Assembly: GCF_001613105.1 (NCBI RefSeq)
Contig: NZ_BDBS01000009.1
Coordinates: 238,013 to 302,012 of the forward strand
DNA from: Nocardia pseudobrasiliensis NBRC 108224
Lineage (GTDB): Bacteria > Actinomycetota > Actinomycetes > Mycobacteriales > Mycobacteriaceae
Length of the DNA stretch: 64,000 nt
Direction: 5' to 3'
The notes under the pieces were generated by a model. That model was not told where the DNA came from, searched no databases, and was given only the letters and a program-made list of their open reading frames with translations. Positions 1-9,116 of the stretch are shown piece by piece. Position 1 is the first letter of the stretch. Each line of letters starts with the position of its first letter. The translations under genes and the position numbers were made by a program.

Positions 1-1688
1 CCTACGAATTGCTCGCTCGCGGTGACACTCTCGGCGTATTCCAGCTCGACGGCGGCGCCATGCGCGATCTGCTGCGCCGCATGCAGCCCACCGGCTTCGA
101 GGACATCGTCGCGGTGCTCGCGCTGTATCGCCCGGGCCCGATGGGCATGAACGCCCACAACGACTACGCCGACCGCAAGAACAAGCGGCAAGAGGTCAAA
201 CCCATCCATCCGGAGCTCGAGGAGCCCCTGAAGGACATCCTGGCCGACACCTACGGGTTGATCGTGTACCAGGAGCAGATCATGCAGATCGCGCAGAAGG
301 TGGCCGGATACTCCCTCGGCCGAGCCGATATTCTGCGCCGCGCCATGGGTAAGAAGAAGGCCGAGGTGCTCGAGGCCGAATTCGAGGGCTTCGAGAAGGG
401 CATGTTGGAGAACGGCTTCTCCAAACCGGCGATCAAGGCGCTGTGGGACACGATTCTCCCGTTCGCCGGTTACGCGTTCAACAAATCCCATGCCGCGGGC
501 TACGGCCTGGTGTCGTTCTGGACCGCCTACCTCAAGGCCAACTATCCGGCCGAATACATGGCGGGCCTGCTCACCTCCGTCGGTGACGACAAGGACAAGG
601 CCGCGGTCTATCTGGCCGACTGCCGCCGCCTGGGCATTCAGGTGCTGCCGCCGGATGTCAACGAGTCCGAACTCGAATTCGCCTCCGTCGGCAACGACAT
701 CCGCTTCGGTATGGGCGCGGTGCGCAATGTCGGCGCGAACGTGGTGGCCTCGATCATCGCCGCCCGCAAGGAGAAGTCGAAGTTCACCGACTTCTCCGAC
801 TACCTCAACAAGATCGACACCGTGGCCTGCACCAAGAAGGTCACCGAATCGCTGATCAAGGCGGGCGCGTTCGATTCGCTCAATCACCCGCGCAAGGGTC
901 TGCTGCTGGTGCACTCCGATGCGATCGACGCGGTGATGGCCACCAAGAAGGCCGAGGCGATCGGCCAGTTCGACCTGTTCGGCGGCCTCGACGACAGCGA
1001 CGAGTCGATGGCCTCGGTCTTCAATGTGAAGGTCGCCGACGAGGAGTGGGACACCAAGCACAAACTCGCCCTCGAACGAGAGATGCTGGGCCTGTATGTA
1101 TCCGGCCATCCGCTCGACGGCGTGGCGCATGTGCTCTCGGCCCAGGCCGATACCGCGATCCCGAACATTCTCGAAGGCAATCTCCAGGACGGCGCGCAGG
1201 TCACCGTCGGCGGCATCCTGGCCTCGGTCACCCGGCGCATCAACAAGAACGGAATGCCCTGGGCCTCCGCGCAATTGGAGGATCTGTCCGGTGGTATCGA
1301 GGTGCTGTTCTTCCCGCAGGCCTATTCGGCCTTCGGTATGGACGTCGTCGAGGACGCGGTCGTGCTGGTGAAGGCCCGCGTCTCAGCCCGCGACGACCGG
1401 ATCTCGCTGATCGCCAACGATCTGGTGGTGCCGGACCTGTCGGCCATCGGCATGGAGAAACCCCTCGCGGTCACCATGCCCACCCGCATGTGCACCCCCG
1501 ACAAGATCAAGGCCCTGCAGCGCGTCCTGCGCAGCCACCCCGGCCCCGCCGACGTCCACATCCGCCACGTCGGCGCCCGCGAGAAGACCACCCTGCTCAA
1601 ACTCGACGACAGCCTGCGCGTTTCACCGTCCTCGGCACTGATGGGCGACCTGAAGGCGCTGCTGGGCCCGGGGTGTCTGGCGGGATAG
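1..1688 (+). CDS. dnaE1: DNA polymerase III alpha subunit, C-terminal part (5' end outside window)
   Basis: Replicative DNA polymerase subunit acting at the fork. The reading frame is open from base 3 and gives about 561 C-terminal residues, so the PHP and palm regions lie outside the window. Visible blocks are typical of bacterial DnaE: YRPGPMG in the fingers, [30 protein letters not shown], then a helix-hairpin-helix stretch ([14 protein letters not shown]) and an OB fold ([18 protein letters not shown]). It ends at a TAG whose last base is directly followed by the stop codon of the convergent downstream gene. Family identity is very secure. The DnaE1 rather than DnaE2 assignment rests on the essential-type C-terminal OB and tail region and is slightly less certain. 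Confidence 0.95.
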   Translation, partial: YELLARGDTLGVFQLDGGAMRDLLRRMQPTGFEDIVAVLALYRPGPMGMNAHNDYADRKNKRQEVKPIHPELEEPLKDILADTYGLIVYQEQIMQIAQKVAGYSLGRADILRRAMGKKKAEVLEAEFEGFEKGMLENGFSKPAIKALWDTILPFAGYAFNKSHAAGYGLVSFWTAYLKANYPAEYMAGLLTSVGDDKDKAAVYLADCRRLGIQVLPPDVNESELEFASVGNDIRFGMGAVRNVGANVVASIIAARKEKSKFTDFSDYLNKIDTVACTKKVTESLIKAGAFDSLNHPRKGLLLVHSDAIDAVMATKKAEAIGQFDLFGGLDDSDESMASVFNVKVADEEWDTKHKLALEREMLGLYVSGHPLDGVAHVLSAQADTAIPNILEGNLQDGAQVTVGGILASVTRRINKNGMPWASAQLEDLSGGIEVLFFPQAYSAFGMDVVEDAVVLVKARVSARDDRISLIANDLVVPDLSAIGMEKPLAVTMPTRMCTPDKIKALQRVLRSHPGPADVHIRHVGAREKTTLLKLDDSLRVSPSSALMGDLKALLGPGCLAG

Positions 1689-2297
1689 TTACAGCCAGGT
1701 CGGATCGCCGAATACCGCGCCGCTGTCGTCCACATCGGCGGATTTGGCGTACAGGTAGGCGTATTGGCGCAGGGTGACCGGGCCGCTGCACTGGTTGACG
1801 GTGAGGTGGAAGTCGCGGATGACGATTTGAACCACGCGGCCCGGGGCCATCTCCTTCTCCCCGAGCGGGACCTCCTTGACCTCACCGGGGGCCAGGCTCA
1901 TGCTCACGATGGGCTGAAATTCGGCCTGTACCTGGGGAAGTCCGTTCTGACTGCCGGGGCTGGTGACGGTCACCTGGGGGGAGGCGCCCACGCTGCCGCC
2001 GCCGATATTGACCGCGCAGCCGACGTGGTAGCCGGTTTTGAGCACACCGACCGCGGCACCGTTGACCAGACCGTAGGCGATACCGCTGAGCAGCGCCTCA
2101 CGCGTGGTGCCCATGAGATTCAGCGACGCAATCCGATTGATGGTCTCGAACCGGCTGCCAACGGTGAAACTGCCGAATGCCGAGCCGAAGGTCTTCTCGT
2201 GCGGCGTCAACTCCTCGACATCCGCCCGCGCGGTCGGCGTGCTGAACAGGACGACACCGACAGCGATAGCGCAGACCTTCCACAGGGCGGACGTCAT
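1689..2297 (-). CDS. MspA-family porin-like secreted protein
   Basis: A 202-residue exported protein. The N-terminus has a hydrophobic signal segment with a likely cleavage after ARA (about residue 25). The mature part follows the MspA family layout: GYHVGCAVNI near the middle (compare GYQIGFPW in MspA), then VSMSLAPGEVKEVPLG, then VIRDFHLTVNQCSGPVTLRQYAYLYAKS, and a GDPTW end like the MspA C-terminus. Two cysteines may form a disulfide, as in nocardial members. MspA proteins form octameric outer-membrane channels in mycolate bacteria. Whether this divergent member forms a pore or only shares the fold cannot be read from sequence. It is convergent with dnaE1 with no intergenic base. Confidence 0.75.
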   Translation of the reverse strand: MTSALWKVCAIAVGVVLFSTPTARADVEELTPHEKTFGSAFGSFTVGSRFETINRIASLNLMGTTREALLSGIAYGLVNGAAVGVLKTGYHVGCAVNIGGGSVGASPQVTVTSPGSQNGLPQVQAEFQPIVSMSLAPGEVKEVPLGEKEMAPGRVVQIVIRDFHLTVNQCSGPVTLRQYAYLYAKSADVDDSGAVFGDPTWL

Positions 2298-2347
2298 AGT
2301 CGAAACTGTAGTAGCCGACGGCTATCTGCCCAGGGTGGACACGCGGT

Positions 2348-3355
2348 TCAACGCGGCGCGGCCGAGCTTTCCCGCACCACCAGCGTCGGGGCCACAGGCG
2401 GTTGCGGCTCCGGTTCGACGGACTCGATCAACTGCCGCAGCAATCGCATACTGCGCCGACCGACCTCGTCGAAATCCTGGCGCACGGTGGTCAGCGACGG
2501 CGTCAGATAGGCGGCCTCGGGAATATCGTCGAATCCGACCACCGACACCCGGCCGGGCACGCCGATACCGCGTTCGGCGAAGGCCCGCAGCACGCCGAGG
2601 GCCATCTGGTCATTGGCGACGAATAATGCCGTGACCTCAGGGTTTTCGGCCAGTGCGAGCCCGGCCTCATATCCCGAGCGCGCACTCCAGTCCCCCACGC
2701 CGGGGGGCGGTACGGGCGCACCCGCGGCGGCGAGTGTGCGCTGCCAGCCCTCGCGGCGATCGCGCGCCTCGCCGAAGCCGTCCGGTCCGGCCAGATGCCA
2801 CACCGTCTCGTGGCCGAGGTCGAGCAGATGCCGCACCGCCAAGCGCGCGCCCTCGAACTGATCCACCGCCACCGACGGCAGCCCCACCTCGCGCCCGGCC
2901 TCCACCACCACCGCCGCCAGCGGGGTGGGCAAACTGTGCAGCGCCGCGGCCGCGGCCTCCTGCGGGGCGATCACGATCACCCCGTCGACACCCTGTCCGG
3001 CAAGGGTGTTCACCGCGGCGAGCACGCTGTCGCGATCGACCTGCTCGAGGGTGACGATGCCGACGCCGTAACCCGCTGCGCGCGCGGCCCTTTCGATACC
3101 CAGCAGCATGCAGGCCGGACCGTAGAGGATGGTGTCGAAGGTGACCACGCCGAGCACCTTGGAACGCCTGCTCACCAGTCCGCGGGCCATCGCGTTGGGC
3201 CGGTAGCCGAGTTCGGCGACCGCGGCCAATACCCGCTCACGGGTCTCCGGCCGCACCTGCGGGCTACCGTTGAGCACACGCGAGACCGTCTGATGCGAAA
3301 CCCCCGCCAGCTTGGCGACGTCGGTCATCACCGCCGGTCGTTGTCTGTCCGTCAC
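2348..3355 (-). CDS. LacI/GalR-family transcriptional regulator
   Basis: A 335-residue regulator starting at GTG. The N-terminal helix-turn-helix is clear (VAKLAGVSHQTVSRVLNG, about residues 13-30, followed by YRPNAMARGL, the hinge). The rest is a periplasmic-binding-protein-like effector domain with the family blocks SVDGVIV-type GVDGVIVIAP, AVRHLLDLGHETVWHLAG, FVANDQMALGVLRAFAERG and VSVVGFDDIPEAAYLTPSLTTV. No sugar transport or catabolic gene lies next to it, so the effector and targets are unknown. It may act at a distance or only on itself. Confidence 0.9.
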   Translation of the reverse strand: MTDRQRPAVMTDVAKLAGVSHQTVSRVLNGSPQVRPETRERVLAAVAELGYRPNAMARGLVSRRSKVLGVVTFDTILYGPACMLLGIERAARAAGYGVGIVTLEQVDRDSVLAAVNTLAGQGVDGVIVIAPQEAAAAALHSLPTPLAAVVVEAGREVGLPSVAVDQFEGARLAVRHLLDLGHETVWHLAGPDGFGEARDRREGWQRTLAAAGAPVPPPGVGDWSARSGYEAGLALAENPEVTALFVANDQMALGVLRAFAERGIGVPGRVSVVGFDDIPEAAYLTPSLTTVRQDFDEVGRRSMRLLRQLIESVEPEPQPPVAPTLVVRESSAAPR

Positions 3356-3459
3356 ATCCCGCCTTCCGGTGCACCCGATCCCGGTCTCAGGTTAGCGGTC
3401 CGGCGCGCCGGACCGCCGAAACCGCGGCGTTCGAGGGGAATCCGTTCGGCGGCAATCGG

Positions 3460-4347
3460 TTACGGCTTGTGCGCGAGGACCGCGACGAGGGTGACGGAGA
3501 CGTGATAGTCGTCGGCGGCGACGCCGGCGTCCAGATCGGCCAGGAATTGCTCGCGCTGGGCGGCGCTGATCGCCCCGGCGGCCTCGGCGCGCCGGGCGAG
3601 TTCGGCATAGGGCGGTCGGAACTGCCGGGGTTCCCACACGCCCGCCGCGGATGTGATCCGATCGATGACACAGCCCGCCGTCGCGAGTTGCCCGCGCAGC
3701 CGCCGTCCCGCCGCGGGATTGGGCACCCCGGCCAGCATGAAGTCGTGCAGCGCGCGCAGGATCACCGGATCGGCCGGATGCACGATCGTGGTGTACCAGT
3801 CGGTGTCGATCAGCGCCACACGCCCGCCGGGGCGCAGCACGCGCGCGATCTCGGCGGTCGCCGCCCGCGGGTCCTGCAGATGCTGATAGACCCGCTCGCA
3901 TCGGACGGCGTCGAAGGACGCGTCCGGAAACGGCAGGCGATAGACCGAGCCGGTGACGAAATCGACCGGTCCCCCGAAACCGATTCCTTCGCCCTCGACT
4001 CCTTCCGCACTCGGTCGAGACCCGTGTCCCGCACTCGCGGCGGCGGCGCCGACCAGATTTGCCGCGCGCTCGCGGGCGAGCTCGATCATGCCGGCGTTGG
4101 GATCGATACCCACGGATGCTCCGGTCGGCCCGACCTCTTCCGCCGCTGCCAGCACCTCGGTTCCGGTGCCGCTGCCCACATCGAGTACACGCTCGCCGGG
4201 CCGCAACGCCAGGGCCGCGCGCGACCACTCCCGCAAATATTGGATGCCGGGCACTCGATCCTGCACGTCCAGCAGCCACACCTGTTCGTCGAGACGCCCG
4301 ACGTCGGTGCTCTCGTGGAACGACAGAGCATGCGCGCTATCGGTCAT
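3460..4347 (-). CDS. Class I SAM-dependent methyltransferase
   Basis: About 295 residues. The Rossmann motif I is LDVGSGTGTEV, motif II ends in GIDPN, and post-motifs include FPDASFDAVRCERVYQHL and ARVLRPGGRVALIDTDWY, the pattern of UbiE/type-11 methyltransferases. The ATG giving MTDSAHALSFHES is preferred; an in-frame ATG 39 bases upstream would add 13 residues unlike the family. Substrate unknown. The C-terminal region (AAGVWEPRQFRPPYAELA) resembles methyltransferases found beside secondary-metabolism or lipid genes, but nothing adjacent supports that here. Confidence 0.85.
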   Translation of the reverse strand: MTDSAHALSFHESTDVGRLDEQVWLLDVQDRVPGIQYLREWSRAALALRPGERVLDVGSGTGTEVLAAAEEVGPTGASVGIDPNAGMIELARERAANLVGAAAASAGHGSRPSAEGVEGEGIGFGGPVDFVTGSVYRLPFPDASFDAVRCERVYQHLQDPRAATAEIARVLRPGGRVALIDTDWYTTIVHPADPVILRALHDFMLAGVPNPAAGRRLRGQLATAGCVIDRITSAAGVWEPRQFRPPYAELARRAEAAGAISAAQREQFLADLDAGVAADDYHVSVTLVAVLAHKP

Positions 4348-4413
4348 ACATCGCCTCGCAGTTCGGAGCAAACAATCAGCCGACACTACGATTCGCGCAG
4401 ACCCCCCGGTTTA

Positions 4414-4635
4414 TCAACGTGACGGCTGCCACTTCCCCCGCGCGGCGGCAATAACCCAGCGCAACGTCGCCACCGCGGCCGCGGCCAGCACGGCCGCCTG
4501 CAGCGAACCGGTGACCACGGCGAGAACGACACAGGTCAGCAGCGCGAGGGCCAGAGCCTCGATTTTGTACACGGGCCACGCCGTCCCGGCGATATCAATG
4601 CTCGCCGACCGCGGGGTGGGGTTGACCGCTGCCAT
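4414..4635 (-). CDS. Small two-helix membrane protein
   Basis: A 73-residue protein with two predicted membrane segments (about residues 23-43 and 46-64), a basic tail ending GKWQPSR and an acidic-poor N-terminus. No domain is recognisable. Codon structure fits the neighbouring genes and the ORF lies cleanly between two genes, so it is probably real. Function unknown. Confidence 0.55.
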   Translation of the reverse strand: MAAVNPTPRSASIDIAGTAWPVYKIEALALALLTCVVLAVVTGSLQAAVLAAAAVATLRWVIAAARGKWQPSR

Positions 4636-4722
4636 GTAGTCAGGGTACTCGGACTGTCAAGTTCGGGTAGACGAACTTTCTTGCGGGCTTATTCGATCGG
4701 TTGCCGGGGAATTACCAGAGGT

Positions 4723-5157
4723 ATGCCACTGACCGGAGAATATGAGCCCAGCGCATTGGACGAGTCCCGCCAGCACGCGGAACAGTACGAGGCCAGCAAC
4801 GGCGCCGAGGGCAACACCATGCGGGGCAAACCCGTCGTCCTGCTGACCACCAAGGGAGCCAAGACCGGCAAACTGCGCAAGACCCCACTGATGCGCATCG
4901 AGCACGACGGCGAGTATGCCGTGGTCGCCTCGCTGGGCGGGGCGCCGAAGCATCCGGTCTGGTACTACAACGTCAAGGCCAACCCGCACGTCGAACTGCG
5001 CGATCGCGAGGTGGTCAAGGACTACACCGCCCGCGAGGTCTTCGGCGACGAGAAGGCCCGGTGGTGGAAGCGCGCGGTCGAGGCCTGGCCCGACTACGCC
5101 GAGTACCAGAAGAAGACCGAACGCGAGATTCCGCTGTTCGTGCTCAGCCCGCGGTAG
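4723..5157 (+). CDS. F420/deazaflavin-dependent nitroreductase-family protein (Ddn-like)
   Basis: A 144-residue split-barrel protein. The sequence [25 protein letters not shown] is the signature of the deazaflavin-dependent nitroreductase (Ddn/F420H2-dependent reductase) family, followed by [24 protein letters not shown] and a [20 protein letters not shown] end, all typical. Such enzymes use reduced F420 to reduce quinones or nitro compounds at the membrane. The start [10 protein letters not shown] at 4723 matches family N-termini; an upstream in-frame TTG would add 14 unrelated residues. It is a single gene between two unrelated ones. Confidence 0.88.
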   Translation: MPLTGEYEPSALDESRQHAEQYEASNGAEGNTMRGKPVVLLTTKGAKTGKLRKTPLMRIEHDGEYAVVASLGGAPKHPVWYYNVKANPHVELRDREVVKDYTAREVFGDEKARWWKRAVEAWPDYAEYQKKTEREIPLFVLSPR

Positions 5158-5208
5158 TTTCCGCATGCGGCCGAGGGCGCCCGCGACGCCCCCGGATAGC
5201 ATGTTCGG

Positions 5209-6564
5209 GTGTCGAATCCGCTTGATCTCGCAGAGAAAGTATCCGGTCCGCTGCCCGAACTGAGCGCGGACGAGATCGATGCTGCCGCCGAGCGAATTTC
5301 CGACATCATTCAGCCGACGCCGCTACAGCGGGTGGACCGGTTGTCCGCGCTGACCGGAGCGAACGTCTACGTCAAACGCGAGGACCTCACCTCCGTCCGC
5401 TCCTACAAACTGCGCGGCGCCTACAACCTGATCGTCCAGCTCACCCCCGCCGAACGCGCCGCGGGCGTGGTGACCGCGAGCGCCGGAAATCACGCGCAGG
5501 GCGTGGCATTCGCGTGCCGGGCGATGGGCATCTCGGGTCGCATCTACGTGCCGACCACCACGCCGAAGCAGAAGCGCGACCGCATTCGCGCGCACGGCGG
5601 CCAGTTCGTGGAACTGATCGCGATCGGCGACACCTACGACGCCGCGGCCGCCGCGGCCGCCGACGACGTCGCCCGCACCGGTGCGACCATGGTTCCGCCC
5701 TTCGACGATCCCCGCACCGCCGCCGGCCAGGGCACCATCGCCGCGGAAATCCTCGAACAGCTCGGGCACACACCGGATCTGGTGATCGTGCCGGTCGGCG
5801 GCGGTGGCTGCCTGGCCGGGATCGGGACCTATCTGCGCGAGCGGTCGCCCGCGACGGCGATTCTCGGCGTGGAGCCGTCGGGTGCGGCGTCGATGACCGC
5901 CGCGCTGGTGGCGGGCGGGCCGGTGACGCTGCCGGAGATCGATCCGTTCGTCGACGGCGCGGCGGTGCGCCGGATCGGCGAACTGCCCTATGCCACGGTC
6001 GCCAAATTCGGCGGGCGGGTCATCTCGCACGCCTCGCTACCGCTGCTGACCGCGACCGAATCGCCCAGCGGCGCGGGATCTTTCCGCATCTCACTGGTCG
6101 ACGAGGGCGCGATCTGCACGACGATGCTCGAGCTGTATCAGAACGAGGGCATCATCGCCGAACCCGCGGGTGCGCTGGCGGTCGCGGCGCTGCCGACGGT
6201 CCGGATCGAACCGGGCGCCACGGTGGTGTGCCTGGTGTCCGGCGGTAATAACGACGTGTCCCGCTATGGCGAGATCATCGAGCGGTCGCTGGTCCATCAG
6301 GGACTCAAGCACTACTTCCTGGTCGACTTCCCGCAGGAGCCCGGTGCGCTGCGGCGGTTTCTGGACGAGGTGCTCGGGCCCGAGGACGATGTCACGCTGT
6401 TCGAGTACGTCAAGCGCAACAATCGGGAAACCGGTGCGGCGCTGGTGGGTATCGAACTCGGCTCGCCGGAGGGGCTGGATCCGCTGTTGAAGCGGATTCG
6501 GCATTCGCCCATCCAGTGCGAGCGGCTGGAGCCCGATTCGCCCGCCTACCGCTATCTCACCTGA
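5209..6564 (+). CDS. ilvA: Threonine ammonia-lyase (threonine dehydratase), biosynthetic
   Basis: Converts threonine to 2-oxobutanoate, the first committed step of isoleucine synthesis. It is a 451-residue PLP fold-II enzyme. The Schiff-base lysine is K67 in RSYKLRGAY, the asparagine loop is SAGNHAQG, and the phosphate-binding glycine loop is PVGGGGCLAG (about 185-194). A single ACT-like regulatory domain follows from about residue 365 (HYFLVDFPQEPGALRRFLDEVLG), suggesting feedback control by isoleucine. The GTG start gives the family N-terminus. It stands alone and not with other ilv genes. Confidence 0.95.
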   Translation: MSNPLDLAEKVSGPLPELSADEIDAAAERISDIIQPTPLQRVDRLSALTGANVYVKREDLTSVRSYKLRGAYNLIVQLTPAERAAGVVTASAGNHAQGVAFACRAMGISGRIYVPTTTPKQKRDRIRAHGGQFVELIAIGDTYDAAAAAAADDVARTGATMVPPFDDPRTAAGQGTIAAEILEQLGHTPDLVIVPVGGGGCLAGIGTYLRERSPATAILGVEPSGAASMTAALVAGGPVTLPEIDPFVDGAAVRRIGELPYATVAKFGGRVISHASLPLLTATESPSGAGSFRISLVDEGAICTTMLELYQNEGIIAEPAGALAVAALPTVRIEPGATVVCLVSGGNNDVSRYGEIIERSLVHQGLKHYFLVDFPQEPGALRRFLDEVLGPEDDVTLFEYVKRNNRETGAALVGIELGSPEGLDPLLKRIRHSPIQCERLEPDSPAYRYLT

Positions 6565-7170
6565 TCACGCCGGGCGTTCGGCCCGGTAGTAGGCGACTCG
6601 GCCCAGGCGGCGGCGGTGCTCGGAAGCGACCAGGGCGCAGTCGAATCCGGCGGCGGTCAGCGTCTCGGCGATCTCGTCGCCGCCGATATCCACCAGGTGC
6701 AGGCGGCCGCCGGGGCGTAGCACGCGCAGCGCCTCGGCGGCGGCCGCGGCCCGGGTGTCGGCGGGCAGGTGGTGGAGCATGAGCGCCGAGAGCACGCGGT
6801 CGTATTCGCCGTCGGCGTAGGGCAGATCCTGGGCGTAGGCGCGTTCGAAGCGGATTCCGCTGCGGCCGTTGATCTTTCGCTGCGCCCGCAGAAGGGCCTT
6901 CGGATCGGGGTCGGAGCCGATCACCTCGGCGGCGGGTTGGGATCGGGCGGCCATCACGGTGAGATTGCCGGTGCCACAACCGATCTCGAGTATCCGATGG
7001 CCCGGGGCGAGTTCGGCCTGGTCGATCAGGCGGCGGTGCAGCTGCGGTGCGCCGAGCAGTCGGGTGAGCAGATCATAGGCGGGCAGCAGGGCGTCGATGC
7101 CGAAGGCGGGCAGGTAGTCGTGGCGGTCGGTCAGTCGGCGGAGCACTGGATGAGGATGATGTTCGGTCAT
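6565..7170 (-). CDS. Class I SAM-dependent methyltransferase
   Basis: About 201 residues. Motif I is LEIGCGTGNLT, the acidic loop is GSDPDPKAL, and ADGEYDRVLSALMLHHLP and ALRVLRPGGRLHLVDIGG follow, characteristic of UbiE/type-11 methyltransferases. Its stop codon is directly against the ilvA stop. MTEHHPHPV is the preferred start; an ATG nine bases upstream is possible. It is divergent from an AraC-type regulator with about 70 bp between starts, so the two may share a control region, and the regulator may act on this gene. Substrate unknown. Confidence 0.85.
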   Translation of the reverse strand: MTEHHPHPVLRRLTDRHDYLPAFGIDALLPAYDLLTRLLGAPQLHRRLIDQAELAPGHRILEIGCGTGNLTVMAARSQPAAEVIGSDPDPKALLRAQRKINGRSGIRFERAYAQDLPYADGEYDRVLSALMLHHLPADTRAAAAAEALRVLRPGGRLHLVDIGGDEIAETLTAAGFDCALVASEHRRRLGRVAYYRAERPA

Positions 7171-7243
7171 GAATTCCATAGTGATCGCATTACATGCAGA
7201 GAAGTTGGGTGATCATCGGCAGGACTGGGACTATCTTCGGTAT

Positions 7244-8101
7244 ATGAATCAGGCGGCTCGGCTGGTGCGGCATCAAGGCGGGGTACCCGTTTACGGCTAT
7301 CGCAGCGATCCACTCACGCCGCCGGTTTCACTCATGCGCTACGACCCGTCGACGCGGCCGACCGGGCATCCGCATATCCATGACTTCCCGGTGCTCTGGT
7401 ACAGCGCGGCCAGCGGCACGGTCTGCGTGGTCGCCGCGGGCGAGGTCGTCGACGGCACCGCGGCGGGGATCGACGGTATGGGCACCGCGGTCATGTTCGA
7501 TCCGGCCGCGCTGGGCGAGGATGCCCGCGCGCCGTGGCCCGCCTGGCATTCGCATCCGCTGCTCTATCCGTTCCTGCACGGCAGACGCGACGGCCTGCTG
7601 AGGCTGACCATCCCGCCGGAGCGACGCCCGCTGTGGGACAACGCGATCGCCGCCATCGAAGCCGAACTCACCGAACGCCACGACGGCTACCGCCAAGCCA
7701 CCCGAGCCCATCTCACCCTGCTCCTGATCGACCTGTCCCGCATAGCGGCCGACGTGGTCGGCGACCTACGCCGCAGCGGCGAACCGCTCCTGGCCGAGGT
7801 CTTCGACATCATCGACAAACGCCACCACGAACCCCTCTCCCTCAGCGACATAGCCCGCACGGTCAACCTCACCCCCGGCTACCTCACCACCGTCGTCCGC
7901 CACCGCACCGGCCGCACAGTCCAAGACTGGATCCTGCACCACCGCATGACCCAGGCCCGCCGCCTCCTGACCGAAACCACCCTCCCCATCTCCGAAATAG
8001 CCCGCCGAGTGGGCCTCCCCGACCCCGGCTACTTCACCCGCCAATTCCGCCGAACCCACGGCCTCCCACCCCGAACCTTCCGGATCAACTCCCCCACCTG
8101 A
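7244..8101 (+). CDS. AraC-family transcriptional regulator
   Basis: About 285 residues. The N-terminal half is a cupin-type sensor (HPHIHDFPVLWYSAASG, then a VMFDPAALG edge). The C-terminal double HTH is clear: LSLSDIARTVNLTPGYLTTVVRHRTGRTVQDWILHHRM, then LPISEIARRVGLPDPGYFTRQFRRTHGLPPRTFR. The ATG at 7244 is chosen because the upstream codons are unlike the family and would overlap the divergent methyltransferase gene. Its last third is almost free of G in third positions on the coding strand compared with neighbours, giving C-rich codons. Confidence 0.88.
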   Translation: MNQAARLVRHQGGVPVYGYRSDPLTPPVSLMRYDPSTRPTGHPHIHDFPVLWYSAASGTVCVVAAGEVVDGTAAGIDGMGTAVMFDPAALGEDARAPWPAWHSHPLLYPFLHGRRDGLLRLTIPPERRPLWDNAIAAIEAELTERHDGYRQATRAHLTLLLIDLSRIAADVVGDLRRSGEPLLAEVFDIIDKRHHEPLSLSDIARTVNLTPGYLTTVVRHRTGRTVQDWILHHRMTQARRLLTETTLPISEIARRVGLPDPGYFTRQFRRTHGLPPRTFRINSPT

Positions 8102-8241
8102 CCCCTCGCTTCGCTCGGGGAAAGGGGAGGATTCCGCCGGGGAGGAAAAGGAGGTCGCACGGGAAGAAAAAGGAGAATTCCGCACGGGACAATCGGATTC
8201 CGAACGATGCACCGTCCGACCCCGCCCCCTTGTGGCCCTCA

Positions 8242-8537
8242 GGCCCGCTACCCGCTTGTTCCCTGCGCTCCCCGGCCCGCTACCCGCATGTTTCGCTGCA
8301 CCGCCCGGCCCGCTACCCGCATGTTTCCCTGCGCCCTCCGGCCCGCTACACGCATGTTTCCCTGCGCCCTCCGGCCCGCTACCCGCATATTTCCCTGCGC
8401 CCTCCGGCCCGCCGCCCGCATATTTCCCTGCGCCCTCCGGCCCGCCGCCCGCATATTTCCCTGCACCGCCCGGCCCGCTACCCGCATGTTTCCCTGCGCT
8501 CCCCGGCCCGCCGCCCCCTTGTTTCCCTGCACCGTCC
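8242..8537. repeat. 33-bp tandem repeat array, about nine units
   Basis: Unit starts lie at 8242, 8274, 8307, 8340, 8373, 8406, 8439, 8472 and 8505. All periods are 33 except the first (32). Each unit has the form GGCCCGCYRCCCGCATRTTT followed by CCCTGC and a variable C-rich end. Because 33 is a multiple of three, all frames stay open and several artefactual repeat proteins (11-residue periodicity) appear on both strands. The array fills most of the gap between two convergent genes and runs into the hairpin at 8525-8557, whose left arm is the CCCTGCACCG part of the last unit. Confidence 0.92.
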
Positions 8538-8557
8538 GCCCAGCGGGCGGTGCAGGG
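8525..8557 (-). terminator. Hairpin terminator of the 8564 gene, capping the repeat array
   Basis: Arms 8525-8539 and 8543-8557 (15 bp, one G-U pair) with loop CCA. It starts six bases after the stop codon of the minus-strand gene. On the minus strand the stem is followed by GGGAAAC and no U tract. The same stem-plus-GGGAAA layout recurs at other gene ends in this window. Confidence 0.75.
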
Positions 8558-8563
8558 CCCCGC

Positions 8564-9043
8564 TCAGCTGATATCAACCGACCCGTCGAACACCATCGGT
8601 GTCGGTCCCGGCATGCAATCGCGGAACATGGTGGTGGGCATGGGGATTCCGTAGCCGATCATATTCGGCTGGCCGTTGTGGCCCTTGGTTACGGTGATCT
8701 GGACCGCCATGGAATCCGGGGGGAACAGCATGATGGGCTGGGTCGTGGTGATCGGGTAGACCAGTGACACGGTGTCGCCGTTCACTCTCAGGCAGGTGAC
8801 CGGGCCGGTGACCTGCACCGGCAACGGCATATTCCCGAATTGGGCCGTGGCCAGATAGGTTCCGGTGGCCGGGCCGTCGCCCGTGCCCTGTGCATTGATG
8901 TGCAGCACGTTCATGCCCATCACTTGCATATTGCCGTCGATCGATACGCCGACGGGCGCGGCCACCGCCTGTCCCGTCGCCGCCAGCACCGCCGCCCCGG
9001 CCGCAGCCGTGGACACGGCGAAACGAGTAAGCCGAGTTGTCAT
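8564..9043 (-). CDS. Secreted protein of unknown function
   Basis: A 159-residue exported protein. The N-terminus is a Sec signal peptide (charged MTTRLTR, an alanine-rich core, cleavage likely after AVA near residue 29). The mature part is small, beta-rich and polar, with two cysteines (CLRVNGD and FRDCMPG) that could pair. It is rich in methionine and threonine around the ends. No known domain is recognised. A strong hairpin follows the stop. Similar small signal-bearing proteins are common in Nocardia and Rhodococcus, but I cannot assign a role. Confidence 0.7.
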   Translation of the reverse strand: MTTRLTRFAVSTAAAGAAVLAATGQAVAAPVGVSIDGNMQVMGMNVLHINAQGTGDGPATGTYLATAQFGNMPLPVQVTGPVTCLRVNGDTVSLVYPITTTQPIMLFPPDSMAVQITVTKGHNGQPNMIGYGIPMPTTMFRDCMPGPTPMVFDGSVDIS

Positions 9044-9116
9044 GGGAAAACGCCTCCTACGGTAGGTTTCCGGCGGCCGGATACCCCCTGCGGGAGCGCC
9101 TATTCGGGCGAGCGGT

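Noticed and set aside
8242..8537. CRISPR-like array
   Set aside because: Units are contiguous without unique spacers, no cas genes are nearby, and the units match the adjacent hairpin arm.
8207..8767. Long repeat-protein ORFs on both strands with 11-residue periodicity
   Set aside because: They arise because the 33-bp repeat period keeps all frames open. There is no start with a ribosome-binding site, and the real gene on the minus strand begins beyond the array.
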